From positions 1 through 28,421 of the IMG/VR virus record IMGVR_UViG_3300030085_001501: a stretch of 28,421 nt of DNA; one strand, given 5' to 3'. The DNA is from a virus. Shown here one piece after another: positions 1 to 6,252 of the stretch. How positions within the stretch are numbered: position 1 is the first letter of the stretch; every line of letters starts with the position of its first letter. The notes under the pieces are model-generated. The model was not told the origin of the DNA. It was given only the letters and a program-made list of their open reading frames with translations, and did not search any database. The position numbers and the translations under genes are program-made.

Positions 1-1
1 T

Positions 2-301
2 CACACATGGGCAAAGGCATTTACCCATGTGATGCCTGTAATCATGGAAGACCTATGGTATGGGCATAGCAATCAACTAGAACGTCTAGAGGAGTTTGTA
101 GGGTATCCTGTGGGCATCCTGTACGACAATGGATATACTTCTGGACATGTGACTGAAGGGCATCAGAAGTCTGATCTACAGATCCTGACAGACAGTGATA
201 GAGAGTATGCATTTGAGCGTATGCAGTGGGTCTATCAGGAGTACGAGACAGTCTGTGGACCCAGACCAAGCACGTGGTATACTAGTGGAGTTCGAGCATA
301 G
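2..301 (+). CDS. C-terminal part of an unknown protein (truncated by window edge)
   Basis: The reading frame is already open at base 2 and stops at 299-301, so this is the 3' end of a gene starting outside the window. A GTG-ATG pair at 29-34 could be an internal start, but the codons before it (reading HTWAKAFTH) are open and look coding, so a partial gene is more likely. The visible part is soluble, rich in Tyr, Glu and aromatic residues, with no membrane segment or motif I recognise. The next gene begins two bases after the stop, suggesting one transcript. Function unknown. Confidence 0.55.
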   Translation, partial: HTWAKAFTHVMPVIMEDLWYGHSNQLERLEEFVGYPVGILYDNGYTSGHVTEGHQKSDLQILTDSDREYAFERMQWVYQEYETVCGPRPSTWYTSGVRA

Positions 302-303
302 GT

Positions 304-498
304 ATGCATCGTTACCTCAAAGCATTCTTGAACCCTTTGGTTCAGATCAATGTTCTTACCGTGGGGTGTCTACTTATAGTAGGTATCCTACACAATCACG
401 CCCACTACAGCATGGAAGTCGATGCCGATTCGTACGTCCGGAATTGGTGCAAGCAGAATCCTGACAAGTGTGCCAGATTCATCGACGACGACTATTGA
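304..498 (+). CDS. Small membrane protein, unknown function
   Basis: A 64-residue protein with one hydrophobic segment at about residues 12-30 (LVQINVLTVGCLLIVGIL) followed by a His-rich turn and a polar, acidic C-terminus (ending DDDY). It starts two bases after the preceding stop. Its last codons carry the -35 box of the promoter for the downstream hli gene. The topology suggests a single-pass inner or thylakoid membrane protein. I do not recognise the family. Confidence 0.55.
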   Translation: MHRYLKAFLNPLVQINVLTVGCLLIVGILHNHAHYSMEVDADSYVRNWCKQNPDKCARFIDDDY

Positions 499-523
499 CA
501 AAATCTTTACATTCCTATATAAT
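495..523 (+). promoter_or_regulatory. Consensus sigma70-type (early) promoter for the hli cassette
   Basis: TTGACA at 495-500 and TATAAT at 518-523 are separated by exactly 17 bases, a perfect match to the bacterial housekeeping consensus. Transcription would start near 530, about 18 bases before the hli start codon at 548. Host-like promoters are the expected type for early transcription in T4-like cyanophages. The -35 box overlaps the stop codon of the preceding gene. Confidence 0.85.
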
Positions 524-547
524 AATGTAACAGTTCGTAACATCAGC

Positions 548-766
548 ATGACAGTGATCACAGAAGACGGCGGCAGAACAAATCTGTATGCCCGTGAACC
601 CCGTATGTATGTGTCTAAAACCGACGCTGAGCGTTATGGTTACGAGACCTATGCAGAACGTGCGGAGAAACTGAATGGACGCACTGCTATGCTTGGATTT
701 GTTGCTGCTGTTATTTCTTATGCTACTAGTGGTAGTCTATTTTTCTTTGGTATCTTCGGATTCTGA
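548..766 (+). CDS. hli: High-light-inducible protein (Hli), 72 residues
   Basis: Hli proteins are single-helix relatives of chlorophyll a/b-binding proteins that sit in the thylakoid, bind pigment and protect photosystem II. Residues about 35-60 carry the family signature: AERAEKLNGRTAMLGFVAA, with the Glu/Arg and Asn pigment-binding positions, then a hydrophobic helix ending in a Gly/Phe-rich tail. The frame extends upstream, but ATG 548 lies just after the consensus promoter and gives the normal family length. A second, shorter Hli lies at 1035. Cyanophages carry such genes to sustain host photosynthesis during infection. Confidence 0.92.
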   Translation: MTVITEDGGRTNLYAREPRMYVSKTDAERYGYETYAERAEKLNGRTAMLGFVAAVISYATSGSLFFFGIFGF

Positions 767-768
767 TC

Positions 769-1038
769 ATGATTGAACTTTTGACGCAGACTGAGTTTTC
801 TTGGGCTGCCAACCACACCATCGCAGAATTCCTTGCGGGTTATGTATTTGGTGCGGCACTTATCATTGGAGCACCTGGAGTGTTCTTCTTCGTTGCCTTT
901 ATGGCAGCACTACAAAATACAAAAGGTCGTATGGTTGGTTACAAGGACCATAAAACCTACGGTGATTCTTCTACTTACGAGAATACACCTAGCGACACCT
1001 CTAAAGCATACTTACAACTTTCAATCCTAGAACAATGA
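769..1038 (+). CDS. Small membrane protein in the hli cassette
   Basis: An 89-residue protein starting three bases after the hli stop. Residues about 17-47 form a long hydrophobic stretch (from IAEFLAGYVFGAALIIGAPG onward), long enough for one extended or two short helices, followed by a hydrophilic tail rich in Lys, Thr, Ser and Tyr. The position between two Hli genes suggests a thylakoid role. The shape loosely recalls low-molecular-weight photosystem II subunits, but I see no decisive signature. Its stop overlaps the next start (ATGA at 1035-1038), implying coupled translation. Confidence 0.65.
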   Translation: MIELLTQTEFSWAANHTIAEFLAGYVFGAALIIGAPGVFFFVAFMAALQNTKGRMVGYKDHKTYGDSSTYENTPSDTSKAYLQLSILEQ

Positions 1039-1142
1039 ACGAAAAGGCAGAACGCATCAATGGGTGGGCAGCGATGATTGGAGTCGTTGCAGCAATGGGA
1101 TCTTACGCAGTGTCTGGACAACTCATCCCCGGTATCTGGTGA
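1035..1142 (+). CDS. hli: Minimal high-light-inducible protein, 35 residues
   Basis: A very short complete gene: ATG 1035, TGA 1140-1142. The product contains the whole Hli core and little else: a Lys/Ala/Glu-Arg-Ile-Asn-Gly motif (KAERINGWAAMIG), one transmembrane helix, and the family ending SGQLIPGIW. The Glu, Arg and Asn pigment-binding positions are kept. It overlaps the gene before it by four bases and shares one base with the next ATG, so it is probably translated by coupling. Phage Hli proteins of about 35-50 residues are common. Automatic callers with a length cut-off would miss it. Confidence 0.9.
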   Translation: MNEKAERINGWAAMIGVVAAMGSYAVSGQLIPGIW

Positions 1143-1207
1143 TGGGATTTGTAGCAGCAGCGTTGTTGCTACTGATTCCTATCGGTGTAGCAGCAAGTAA
1201 GTCATGA
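1142..1207 (+). CDS. Putative 21-residue membrane peptide
   Basis: ATG at 1142 overlaps the TGA of the minimal hli gene, and the stop at 1205-1207 overlaps the next ATG at 1204. The predicted peptide is one hydrophobic helix (MGFVAAALLLLIPIGVAASK). Tiny single-helix subunits are typical of photosystems and the cytochrome b6f complex, so the size and setting are suggestive, but no family signature is visible. The double start/stop overlap is the main evidence that it is translated; it could instead be a spacer for coupled translation. Confidence 0.4.
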   Translation: MGFVAAALLLLIPIGVAASKS

Positions 1208-1341
1208 GTATTGAATGGGGACAGACGGTAGTCTTTTTCTTGACACCTCTTTTCTTCATGCTTCTCTTTGTAGAGACTGATGACGACGATGGAGACGGTC
1301 CAGACAGTGGACTGATGACTCCGGCATACAATCCAATATGA
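1204..1341 (+). CDS. Putative 45-residue membrane protein with acidic tail
   Basis: Starts in an ATGA overlap with the preceding micro-ORF. Residues 1-24 include a hydrophobic segment (VVFFLTPLFFMLLFV), followed by a strongly acidic linker (ETDDDDGDGPDSG) and a Pro/Tyr tail. This is a single-pass membrane protein with an exposed acidic end. It is the last gene before the terminator at 1343, so it closes the hli cassette. Function unknown; a thylakoid role is inferred only from the neighbours. Confidence 0.55.
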   Translation: MSIEWGQTVVFFLTPLFFMLLFVETDDDDGDGPDSGLMTPAYNPI

Positions 1342-1342
1342 G

Positions 1343-1367
1343 AAAGGGGGCACGGACCCCCTTTTTT
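1343..1367 (+). terminator. Intrinsic terminator of the hli cassette
   Basis: AAAGGGGG (1343-1350) pairs with CCCCCTTT (1357-1364) around a six-base loop, followed by a run of T to 1367. It lies directly after the last cassette stop and just before the gp45 promoter, so it insulates the two transcription units. Confidence 0.9.
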
Positions 1368-1372
1368 CATGG

Positions 1373-1401
1373 TTGACTGCTAGAAACCGTGGTGATATAA
1401 T
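1373..1401 (+). promoter_or_regulatory. Sigma70-type promoter for gene 45
   Basis: TTGACT at 1373-1378 and TATAAT at 1396-1401 with a 17-base spacer: one mismatch from consensus. Transcription would start near 1408, giving a short leader before the clamp gene. It immediately follows the hli terminator, so the clamp and replication genes have their own early promoter. Confidence 0.82.
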
Positions 1402-1439
1402 ATGGTATCCCCGCCAACCCGATGAAACTCCGTAACACT

Positions 1440-2114
1440 ATGAGACTGTCTGAAAAGACCCTTGAAATCCTGAAGAACTTTACGACTATCAACCAGTCGC
1501 TGTTCTTCAAGCAGGGGAACACACTGCGTACGATTTCCGTGATGAAAAACGTACTCGCGGAGGCGGAAATCGATGAACATATTCCTCGTGACTTTGCTAT
1601 CTACGACTTGCCTCAGTTCTTGAACACACTGTCTCTGTACAAGTCTCCTGATATTGACGTGTCTACTCATACTAGTCATGCCCTTATCAAAGACGGAGCA
1701 CAGAATCGGGCAAAGTTCTTCTTCTCTGATCCTAGTGTGATCATTGCACCTCCCGAGAAGGAGATGAAACTTCCCTCACAGGAAGTGTCCTTTGATTTGA
1801 GTGAGAGTGATCTTACCCGAATCATGAAGTCTTCTGCTATCATGCAACTGCCTGACCTGTCAGTGGTTGGTGCTGATGGCATTGTCAAACTCGTGGTTAG
1901 TGATCGTAAGAACGACACCTCTAACGAGTATGCGATCAAGGTTGGCGAAACTGAAAGCAACTTCTCCTTCAATTTCAAAATTGAGAACATCCGACTGATC
2001 CCTAAGGACTACCGGGTGCTGATCTCTGCACAGAAACTTGCTAAGTTTGTCAACGATGACTTCAAACTTACATACTTCATTGCTCTGGAACCTGACTCTA
2101 AGTATTCTGAATGA
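1440..2114 (+). CDS. 45: Sliding clamp (DNA polymerase processivity factor), gp45
   Basis: gp45 forms a ring on DNA that tethers the polymerase gp43; in T4 it is also needed for late transcription. The N-terminus MRLSEKTLEILKNFTTIN matches the T4 gp45 start pattern (MKLSKDT..LLKNFATIN), then FAIYDLPQFLNTLSL and the ending FIALEPDSKYSE match clamp landmarks. Length 224 residues is normal (T4: 228). ATG 1440 is chosen because it aligns with T4; an in-frame ATG at 1422 would add six residues and cannot be excluded. Neither has a clear Shine-Dalgarno sequence. The stop overlaps the next start (ATGA). Confidence 0.95.
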   Translation: MRLSEKTLEILKNFTTINQSLFFKQGNTLRTISVMKNVLAEAEIDEHIPRDFAIYDLPQFLNTLSLYKSPDIDVSTHTSHALIKDGAQNRAKFFFSDPSVIIAPPEKEMKLPSQEVSFDLSESDLTRIMKSSAIMQLPDLSVVGADGIVKLVVSDRKNDTSNEYAIKVGETESNFSFNFKIENIRLIPKDYRVLISAQKLAKFVNDDFKLTYFIALEPDSKYSE

Positions 2115-2788
2115 AAAAATTTCTTACAGCAGCGGTTGCTGCGGCAGTGGTTGCCCTACCTGCCCTTTCAGACCCAAACCACGATAAGATCACCAAGGGA
2201 TACAACACCATGGATGCCATGGGATGTATGCTGCTCCGGGAGTGCACTGAAGGTACTGATGAAGTGTTCTCTCTGCTGGACATCAGCAGCGAGTATCCTA
2301 ATACGGAGGAGTTTACCTTCCTCTCAGCAGAGTTCAACACTATGCTGATGGCACTGAATCAAGTTGGTGTCAAGGTTTTCCTTGCAGACGAGAAGTATTT
2401 CCCTCATCAACACCGTGGTGTCTACCACACTGTGAGCAATAACTTCTTCCTGAATCGTAAGTACATGGGTCAACCACATGTCCTTATGCAAGTGATGCGT
2501 CACGAAGGATGGCATGCTGCACAGGACTGTATGGCAGGTTCGATCAAAAATAGTTTGATTGCTATTATCAAACCTGAAGATGAGGTACCTATGATCTGGC
2601 GTGTGATGGCAGAACGCACTTATCCAGAGTCTGCTGTTCCCTGGGAAGCGGAAGCAGGTTGGGCAGGTCACACTGAAAGTATGACTATGCAGGCACTACA
2701 GTCCTGTGCTCGTGGTAAAATGTGGGAGGACTACGATCCCACTCCTATGACACGTGAATGGTTGGAAGAAAATGGGTACATCAAGTAA
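2111..2788 (+). CDS. Predicted exported HExxH metallopeptidase-like protein
   Basis: 225 residues. The N-terminus is a classic signal peptide: MKKF, a hydrophobic Ala/Val core, and a likely cleavage after residue 20 (ALS|DPN). Residues 131-135 read HEGWH, the HExxH zinc-binding and catalytic motif, in the context VMRHEGWHAAQDC. Glu179 and Glu181 in PWEAEAGW could supply the third ligand. Four or more Cys (39, 44, 140 and a C-terminal one) could form disulfides after export. The gene overlaps gp45 by four bases. A role in modifying the cell envelope or periplasm is inference; no substrate can be read from the sequence. Confidence 0.75.
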   Translation: MKKFLTAAVAAAVVALPALSDPNHDKITKGYNTMDAMGCMLLRECTEGTDEVFSLLDISSEYPNTEEFTFLSAEFNTMLMALNQVGVKVFLADEKYFPHQHRGVYHTVSNNFFLNRKYMGQPHVLMQVMRHEGWHAAQDCMAGSIKNSLIAIIKPEDEVPMIWRVMAERTYPESAVPWEAEAGWAGHTESMTMQALQSCARGKMWEDYDPTPMTREWLEENGYIK

Positions 2789-3008
2789 AGCTACCAATCA
2801 CATCAATCAGAATCCTTCTAGTGAGAAGGACAAACCATTCCCCAAGAAACTGTACTTGCAACTGATGCGGAGACCTCCTTTCTACCGTCTCTGCATCTTG
2901 CCTGATGAAGTACAAAAACTAACGCTTCAGCAGTGGATGGACGTATGTCCAGACCTTCCCAAGTTCAAAGAAACCTTTTTCTTAGATGATCCCGAAAGTC
3001 ACTACTGA
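2772..3008 (+). CDS. Small unknown protein between gp45 and gp44
   Basis: 78 residues from ATG 2772, which overlaps the 3' end of the HExxH gene by 17 bases and is preceded by GGAAG, a reasonable ribosome site; a start at 2754 is possible but deeper in the upstream gene. The product is soluble, with a polar N-terminus rich in Ser, Asn and Lys and a C-terminal half with Pro, Leu and aromatic residues (LPDEVQKLTLQQWMDVCPDL). No family recognised. Confidence 0.55.
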   Translation: MGTSSKATNHINQNPSSEKDKPFPKKLYLQLMRRPPFYRLCILPDEVQKLTLQQWMDVCPDLPKFKETFFLDDPESHY

Positions 3009-3174
3009 TACCATTGCCACATTGTACCTTGATTATCTAGCAGAATTTTTCAATGCAAGGTGGTACCGATCAGAAACCCTCAACTCTAGAGGAGAAAGAA
3101 CCCAGCGATACATCATTGAAGGACCCATTAGTCCCGGTCCTCATGCTCCTGGGAGTGATAGCAGCGACGCTTAG
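2986..3174 (+). CDS. Possible small ORF overlapping its neighbour
   Basis: 62 residues, ATG 2986, overlapping the previous gene by 23 bases and the next candidate (3053-3250) by about 120 bases in a different frame. The first two thirds look protein-like (TIATLYLDYLAEFFNARWY) but the C-terminus is Pro/Gly/Ser-rich low complexity, as expected of a shadow reading of the other frame. Either only one of the two ORFs is real or they genuinely overlap. No function can be assigned. Confidence 0.3.
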   Translation: MIPKVTTDTIATLYLDYLAEFFNARWYRSETLNSRGERTQRYIIEGPISPGPHAPGSDSSDA

Positions 3175-3250
3175 TGTCATTGTTGCCGGGTATATCCATG
3201 GTAACATGCACATTGAAGCAGTATACAAATCTCTTACACAATTCAAATGA
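3053..3250 (+). CDS. Small single-pass membrane protein
   Basis: 65 residues with a charged N-terminal arm (residues 1-25, rich in Glu, Lys and Asp), one convincing transmembrane helix at about 27-47 (PLVPVLMLLGVIAATLSVIV), and a short tail. Its stop overlaps the next start (ATGA 3247-3250), the usual junction in this genome, which favours this frame over the overlapping ORF at 2986. No strong ribosome site precedes ATG 3053. Function unknown. Confidence 0.55.
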   Translation: MQGGTDQKPSTLEEKEPSDTSLKDPLVPVLMLLGVIAATLSVIVAGYIHGNMHIEAVYKSLTQFK

Positions 3251-3501
3251 GCGACTTTGCCTGGGATCATGGTTCTATCATGGACCAGATCGATGAAACA
3301 ATCAAAAATCTTGGTTGGGAATCCACCGACAATATTGTTGTAGAGGTTGGTGGTACATCAGTCTATGAGATTGATGGCGCTGGAACCAAGTGGGCACCTG
3401 TCAAAGGTACCCGTAAGTACAACAAAGATGCCTTCATTGTCATCAAAAGAAAAACCCCCGTAATTTCTAGTAATGCACATCCACCCGTACCGGAACAATA
3501 A
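3247..3501 (+). CDS. Unknown 84-residue protein
   Basis: Starts in an ATGA overlap with the upstream membrane-protein ORF. The sequence alternates acidic and hydrophobic residues (IDETIKNLGW, NIVVEVGGTSVYEIDGAG) and looks like a small alpha-beta fold with a Lys-rich strand (DAFIVIKRKTP) near the C-terminus. No membrane segment. Its end overlaps the next gene by 29 bases. No family recognised. Confidence 0.55.
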   Translation: MSDFAWDHGSIMDQIDETIKNLGWESTDNIVVEVGGTSVYEIDGAGTKWAPVKGTRKYNKDAFIVIKRKTPVISSNAHPPVPEQ

Positions 3502-3817
3502 AAGAAACCAACTGAAGAACTACATCTGGAAGTACAATGAAATCTTTGATACTTTCATTGGTACGAAGAGTGATTGGGATGCCTTACAAGAACAACGTAA
3601 GATCTTTGTAGAAAACAAAGAGAAGTATGGATTCTTTTGTCACTCAGAAGACTATGATGTGAATGGTTACTTCGATTTCATTGAGAAGATCGATTCACTG
3701 ATCGAACCGGGCGATGCCAAAAGGGCGTTCCGGTCTGCTATAATTGACAATCGGTTGATCGACATCGAGCATTTGGTGGAACGATCAACGTGTTACCAGG
3801 AGACGTTTGAGGAATGA
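3473..3817 (+). CDS. Unknown 114-residue protein upstream of gp44
   Basis: A soluble, Tyr/Asp/Lys-rich mostly helical protein (KNYIWKYNEIFDTFIG near the N-terminus). ATG 3473 lies inside the preceding gene; no stronger in-frame ATG is available. Its stop overlaps the gp44 start (ATGA 3814-3817), so it is probably co-translated with the clamp loader. I considered the small clamp-loader subunit because of the position, but a much better gp62 match lies at 9886. Function unknown. Confidence 0.6.
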   Translation: MHIHPYRNNKRNQLKNYIWKYNEIFDTFIGTKSDWDALQEQRKIFVENKEKYGFFCHSEDYDVNGYFDFIEKIDSLIEPGDAKRAFRSAIIDNRLIDIEHLVERSTCYQETFEE

Positions 3818-4761
3818 GCACTGACTATTTGTGGGTCGAAAAATATCGTCCCACAACGATTGAAGAATGCATTCTTCCTGATAACATCAAAAAAACTTTT
3901 CAGGAATTTGTAAATAGTGGTGAGATCCCTAATCTACTTCTTGCCGGACCACCTGGTATCGGTAAGACAACTGTTGCTAAGGCACTGTGTCAGGAACTTG
4001 GGGTTGATTACTACGTTATCAACGGGTCTGATGAAGGACGGTTTCTGGACACGGTTCGTAACCAAGCAAAGAATTTTGCTTCAACTGTTTCTCTTACGTC
4101 AGAGTCTAATCACAAGGTCATCATCATTGATGAGGCAGATAACACTACACATGATGTTCAACTCCTTCTCCGAGCTAACATCGAAGCGTTCTACAACAAC
4201 TGCCGATTCATCTTCACCTGTAATTACAAGAACAAAATTATTGAACCTCTCCACAGCCGATGCGCGGTGGTCGATTTCGGAATTACAGGGAAAGATAAAC
4301 CAAAAATAGCATCACTGTTCTTCAAGAGACTCCAGACTATCCTCACGAATGAGGGTGTTGAGTGCGATCCTAAGATCCTAGCGGAACTTATCAATAAGCA
4401 TTTTCCTGACTGGAGAAGGGTTCTCAACGAACTGCAAAGACATAAGAGTGATGGTATAATACATACATCTGTGCTCTCTGAGTTGACCAACGTCAACACC
4501 AGTGAGTTAGTCGGATTTATTGCTAAGAAAGAGTTTCCTAATGTTAGGAAATGGATCGTACAGAACTTGGACAACGATCCTAATACTATTCTTAGGGGTG
4601 TCTATAACTCAATCTATGAGTATATGAAACCTAAATCCATTCCTGAGGCGGTCTTGATCATTGCCAAGTATCAATACCAATCTGCTTTTGCAGCAGATCA
4701 GGAAATCAATCTCCTAGCAGCAATGACCGAAATTATGGTCAACTGCGAATTCAAATCCTAA
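3814..4761 (+). CDS. 44: Clamp loader large subunit, gp44
   Basis: An AAA+ ATPase which, with gp62, opens the gp45 ring and loads it at primer ends. Visible landmarks: N-terminal WVEKYRP, Walker A GPPGIGKT at residues 45-52, Walker B VIIIDEAD at about 102-109, sensor-like FIFTCNYKNKII, and the arginine-finger motif SRC at 148-150. Length 315 matches T4 gp44 (319). It is translationally coupled to the preceding unknown gene. Unlike T4, where gene 62 follows directly, gp62 lies about 5 kb downstream here. Confidence 0.97.
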   Translation: MSTDYLWVEKYRPTTIEECILPDNIKKTFQEFVNSGEIPNLLLAGPPGIGKTTVAKALCQELGVDYYVINGSDEGRFLDTVRNQAKNFASTVSLTSESNHKVIIIDEADNTTHDVQLLLRANIEAFYNNCRFIFTCNYKNKIIEPLHSRCAVVDFGITGKDKPKIASLFFKRLQTILTNEGVECDPKILAELINKHFPDWRRVLNELQRHKSDGIIHTSVLSELTNVNTSELVGFIAKKEFPNVRKWIVQNLDNDPNTILRGVYNSIYEYMKPKSIPEAVLIIAKYQYQSAFAADQEINLLAAMTEIMVNCEFKS

Positions 4762-4770
4762 TTCTGAAAA

Positions 4771-4854
4771 ATGACAGCAGTTATTATTGTCTACGGAACG
4801 CTTGTATTGGCGGTTATCGTAGCGTCCCTGTGGTTGATTGGCAAAGGTAAGTAA
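4771..4854 (+). CDS. Putative 27-residue membrane peptide
   Basis: ATG 4771 begins nine bases after the gp44 stop; TAA 4852-4854 overlaps the epimerase ATG (TAATG). The peptide is one transmembrane helix with a basic end: MTAVIIVYGTLVLAVIVASL then WLIGKGK. Size and shape resemble single-helix photosynthetic subunits, but there is no diagnostic motif. The exact stop/start overlap with a real gene supports translation, possibly to couple gp44 and the epimerase. Confidence 0.45.
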   Translation: MTAVIIVYGTLVLAVIVASLWLIGKGK

Positions 4855-5741
4855 TGAAGTGTCTTGTAACAGGCGGTGCTGGGTTCATCGGATCCCACGT
4901 CGTTTCTCGCCTGCTGCATGATGGTCATGAAGTTGTCGTTATCGACAACGAATCGGCAGAAGCCAACGATGCCTTCAACTGGTATGAAGACGACGCAGAG
5001 AATCATGTCTTGGATATTCGAGACATCGATGCTTGTCGTCCAGTTTTCAAAGGTGTCGAAGCAGTCTTCCATCTAGCAGCACAGTCTAGAATTCAACTTG
5101 CTATGTCTAATCCGTTTGACTGTGTTCAAACGAATGTCATAGGCACTTGCAATATGCTGGAACTTTCCCGTGAAGTTGGAGTTCAGCGTTTTGTCAATTC
5201 CTCAACTTCATCTTGCTATGGTCTGAACAATACTCCTCCTCTTGTGGAGTCCATGCCAACGGATTGTTTGAATCCGTATTCAGCAAGCAAAGTTTCTGCT
5301 GAAAAATTCTGTTATATGTATTATCGCCTGCATAAACTGCGGACGATCACGCTTAGGTACTTCAATGTCTATGGTCCTAGGCAACCTCTGAAGGGCATGT
5401 ACGCCCCTGTAATCGGTCTGTTCCAAGAACAGGCACGGAAGGGTGAATACCTGACGATCGTTGGAGACGGGACGCAGCGTAGAGACTTTACCCATGTCGA
5501 TGATGTGGTAGAAGCAAACATGTGTGCTCTCAACACCAACATCTCTGGAGTTGCTGTCAACATCGGAACGGGTACCAACTACTCCGTGAACGAGGTTGCT
5601 GCTATGATCTCTGACAAAGTGACTTACATCGCTCCTCGTAAGGGTGAGGCACAGGAGACTCTAGCCGACAACACAAAAGCAAAAAATATGCTAGGATGGG
5701 AACCAACAATCGACCTTAGGTCCCAACTCTGCAATGTTTGA
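4854..5741 (+). CDS. NAD-dependent epimerase/dehydratase (sugar-nucleotide SDR)
   Basis: An extended short-chain dehydrogenase of the UDP-glucose 4-epimerase type, acting on nucleotide sugars with bound NAD. Seen in the sequence: Rossmann glycine motif GGAGFIG (7-13), acidic end of strand 2 (VVVIDN), HLAAQ at about 73, Ser-rich catalytic strand VNSSTSS (about 114-120), the YSASK pair Tyr142/Lys146, and RYFNVYGPRQ plus RRDFTHVDDV of the substrate domain. Length 295 is slightly short for the family. It overlaps the next gene by eight bases. It may modify host or phage glycans; the exact sugar cannot be told. Confidence 0.9.
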   Translation: MKCLVTGGAGFIGSHVVSRLLHDGHEVVVIDNESAEANDAFNWYEDDAENHVLDIRDIDACRPVFKGVEAVFHLAAQSRIQLAMSNPFDCVQTNVIGTCNMLELSREVGVQRFVNSSTSSCYGLNNTPPLVESMPTDCLNPYSASKVSAEKFCYMYYRLHKLRTITLRYFNVYGPRQPLKGMYAPVIGLFQEQARKGEYLTIVGDGTQRRDFTHVDDVVEANMCALNTNISGVAVNIGTGTNYSVNEVAAMISDKVTYIAPRKGEAQETLADNTKAKNMLGWEPTIDLRSQLCNV

Positions 5742-6252
5742 CATTGACCGCATCAACCTCCAAGAGTTTTTTGGATGCGTAGCAGCAACCAATACAACTC
5801 AGATGAAGTCGAATGCTTTCAAGACCATTCGCACCTGGTTGCAGGAGAAGTCCTTCGCCAAGTGGAGTGACGGACAGTTGCGATATGTTGGTGACTATAA
5901 AGACGGTATGGACTTTGAGTCAGATGAACATGCCTATGAGATGAAAGGCAAACTAAAGATGTTCAACAAAAACGGTAGCACTTCTGCCGTAGACTTGAAG
6001 AACTTCCGTGGTGAGAGTAAGGTAGTCAATAAGACGTTTGACTACATGATCCTTGTGGACACCCTGTCTATGAGTATTGCCGTCACTGATTGGGAGACCA
6101 TCCAGAAGCGTATTTACTTTACTGAGAAGTCACCTGTTGCTAAGTTCAAACTAGAACCTGGCGAGTACACAATGCTCGCAGAAAACGTTACCCCTACTGA
6201 GAAGTCCATGACTTCTACAGAAATTCTGGAAAATCTACAAAAGATCCTGTGA
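5734..6252 (+). CDS. Unknown protein with possible PD-(D/E)XK nuclease core, next to Dam
   Basis: 172 residues. The segment from Asp60 (GMDFESDEH) to Glu69-Met-Lys71 (YEMKGKLKMF), followed by a hydrophobic strand (FDYMILVDTLSMSIAV, about 102-117), has the order expected of a PD-(D/E)XK restriction-type core: acidic residue, ExK strand, helix, strand. The helical N-terminus (NAFKTIRTWLQEKSFAKW) would fit such a fold. The stop shares bases with the start of the DNA adenine methylase (TGATG), so the two are co-translated. The nuclease call is motif-level inference; the protein may have another role. Confidence 0.6.
   Translation: MFDIDRINLQEFFGCVAATNTTQMKSNAFKTIRTWLQEKSFAKWSDGQLRYVGDYKDGMDFESDEHAYEMKGKLKMFNKNGSTSAVDLKNFRGESKVVNKTFDYMILVDTLSMSIAVTDWETIQKRIYFTEKSPVAKFKLEPGEYTMLAENVTPTEKSMTSTEILENLQKIL

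Noticed and set aside
3473-3817. Considered as gp62 because it adjoins gp44
   Set aside because: Sequence does not match; a clear gp62 lies at 9886-10266 next to regA.
4455-4460. TATAAT inside gp44 (similar hits inside coding at 16552 and 19013)
   Set aside because: No -35 box or gene boundary nearby; likely chance in AT-rich codons.
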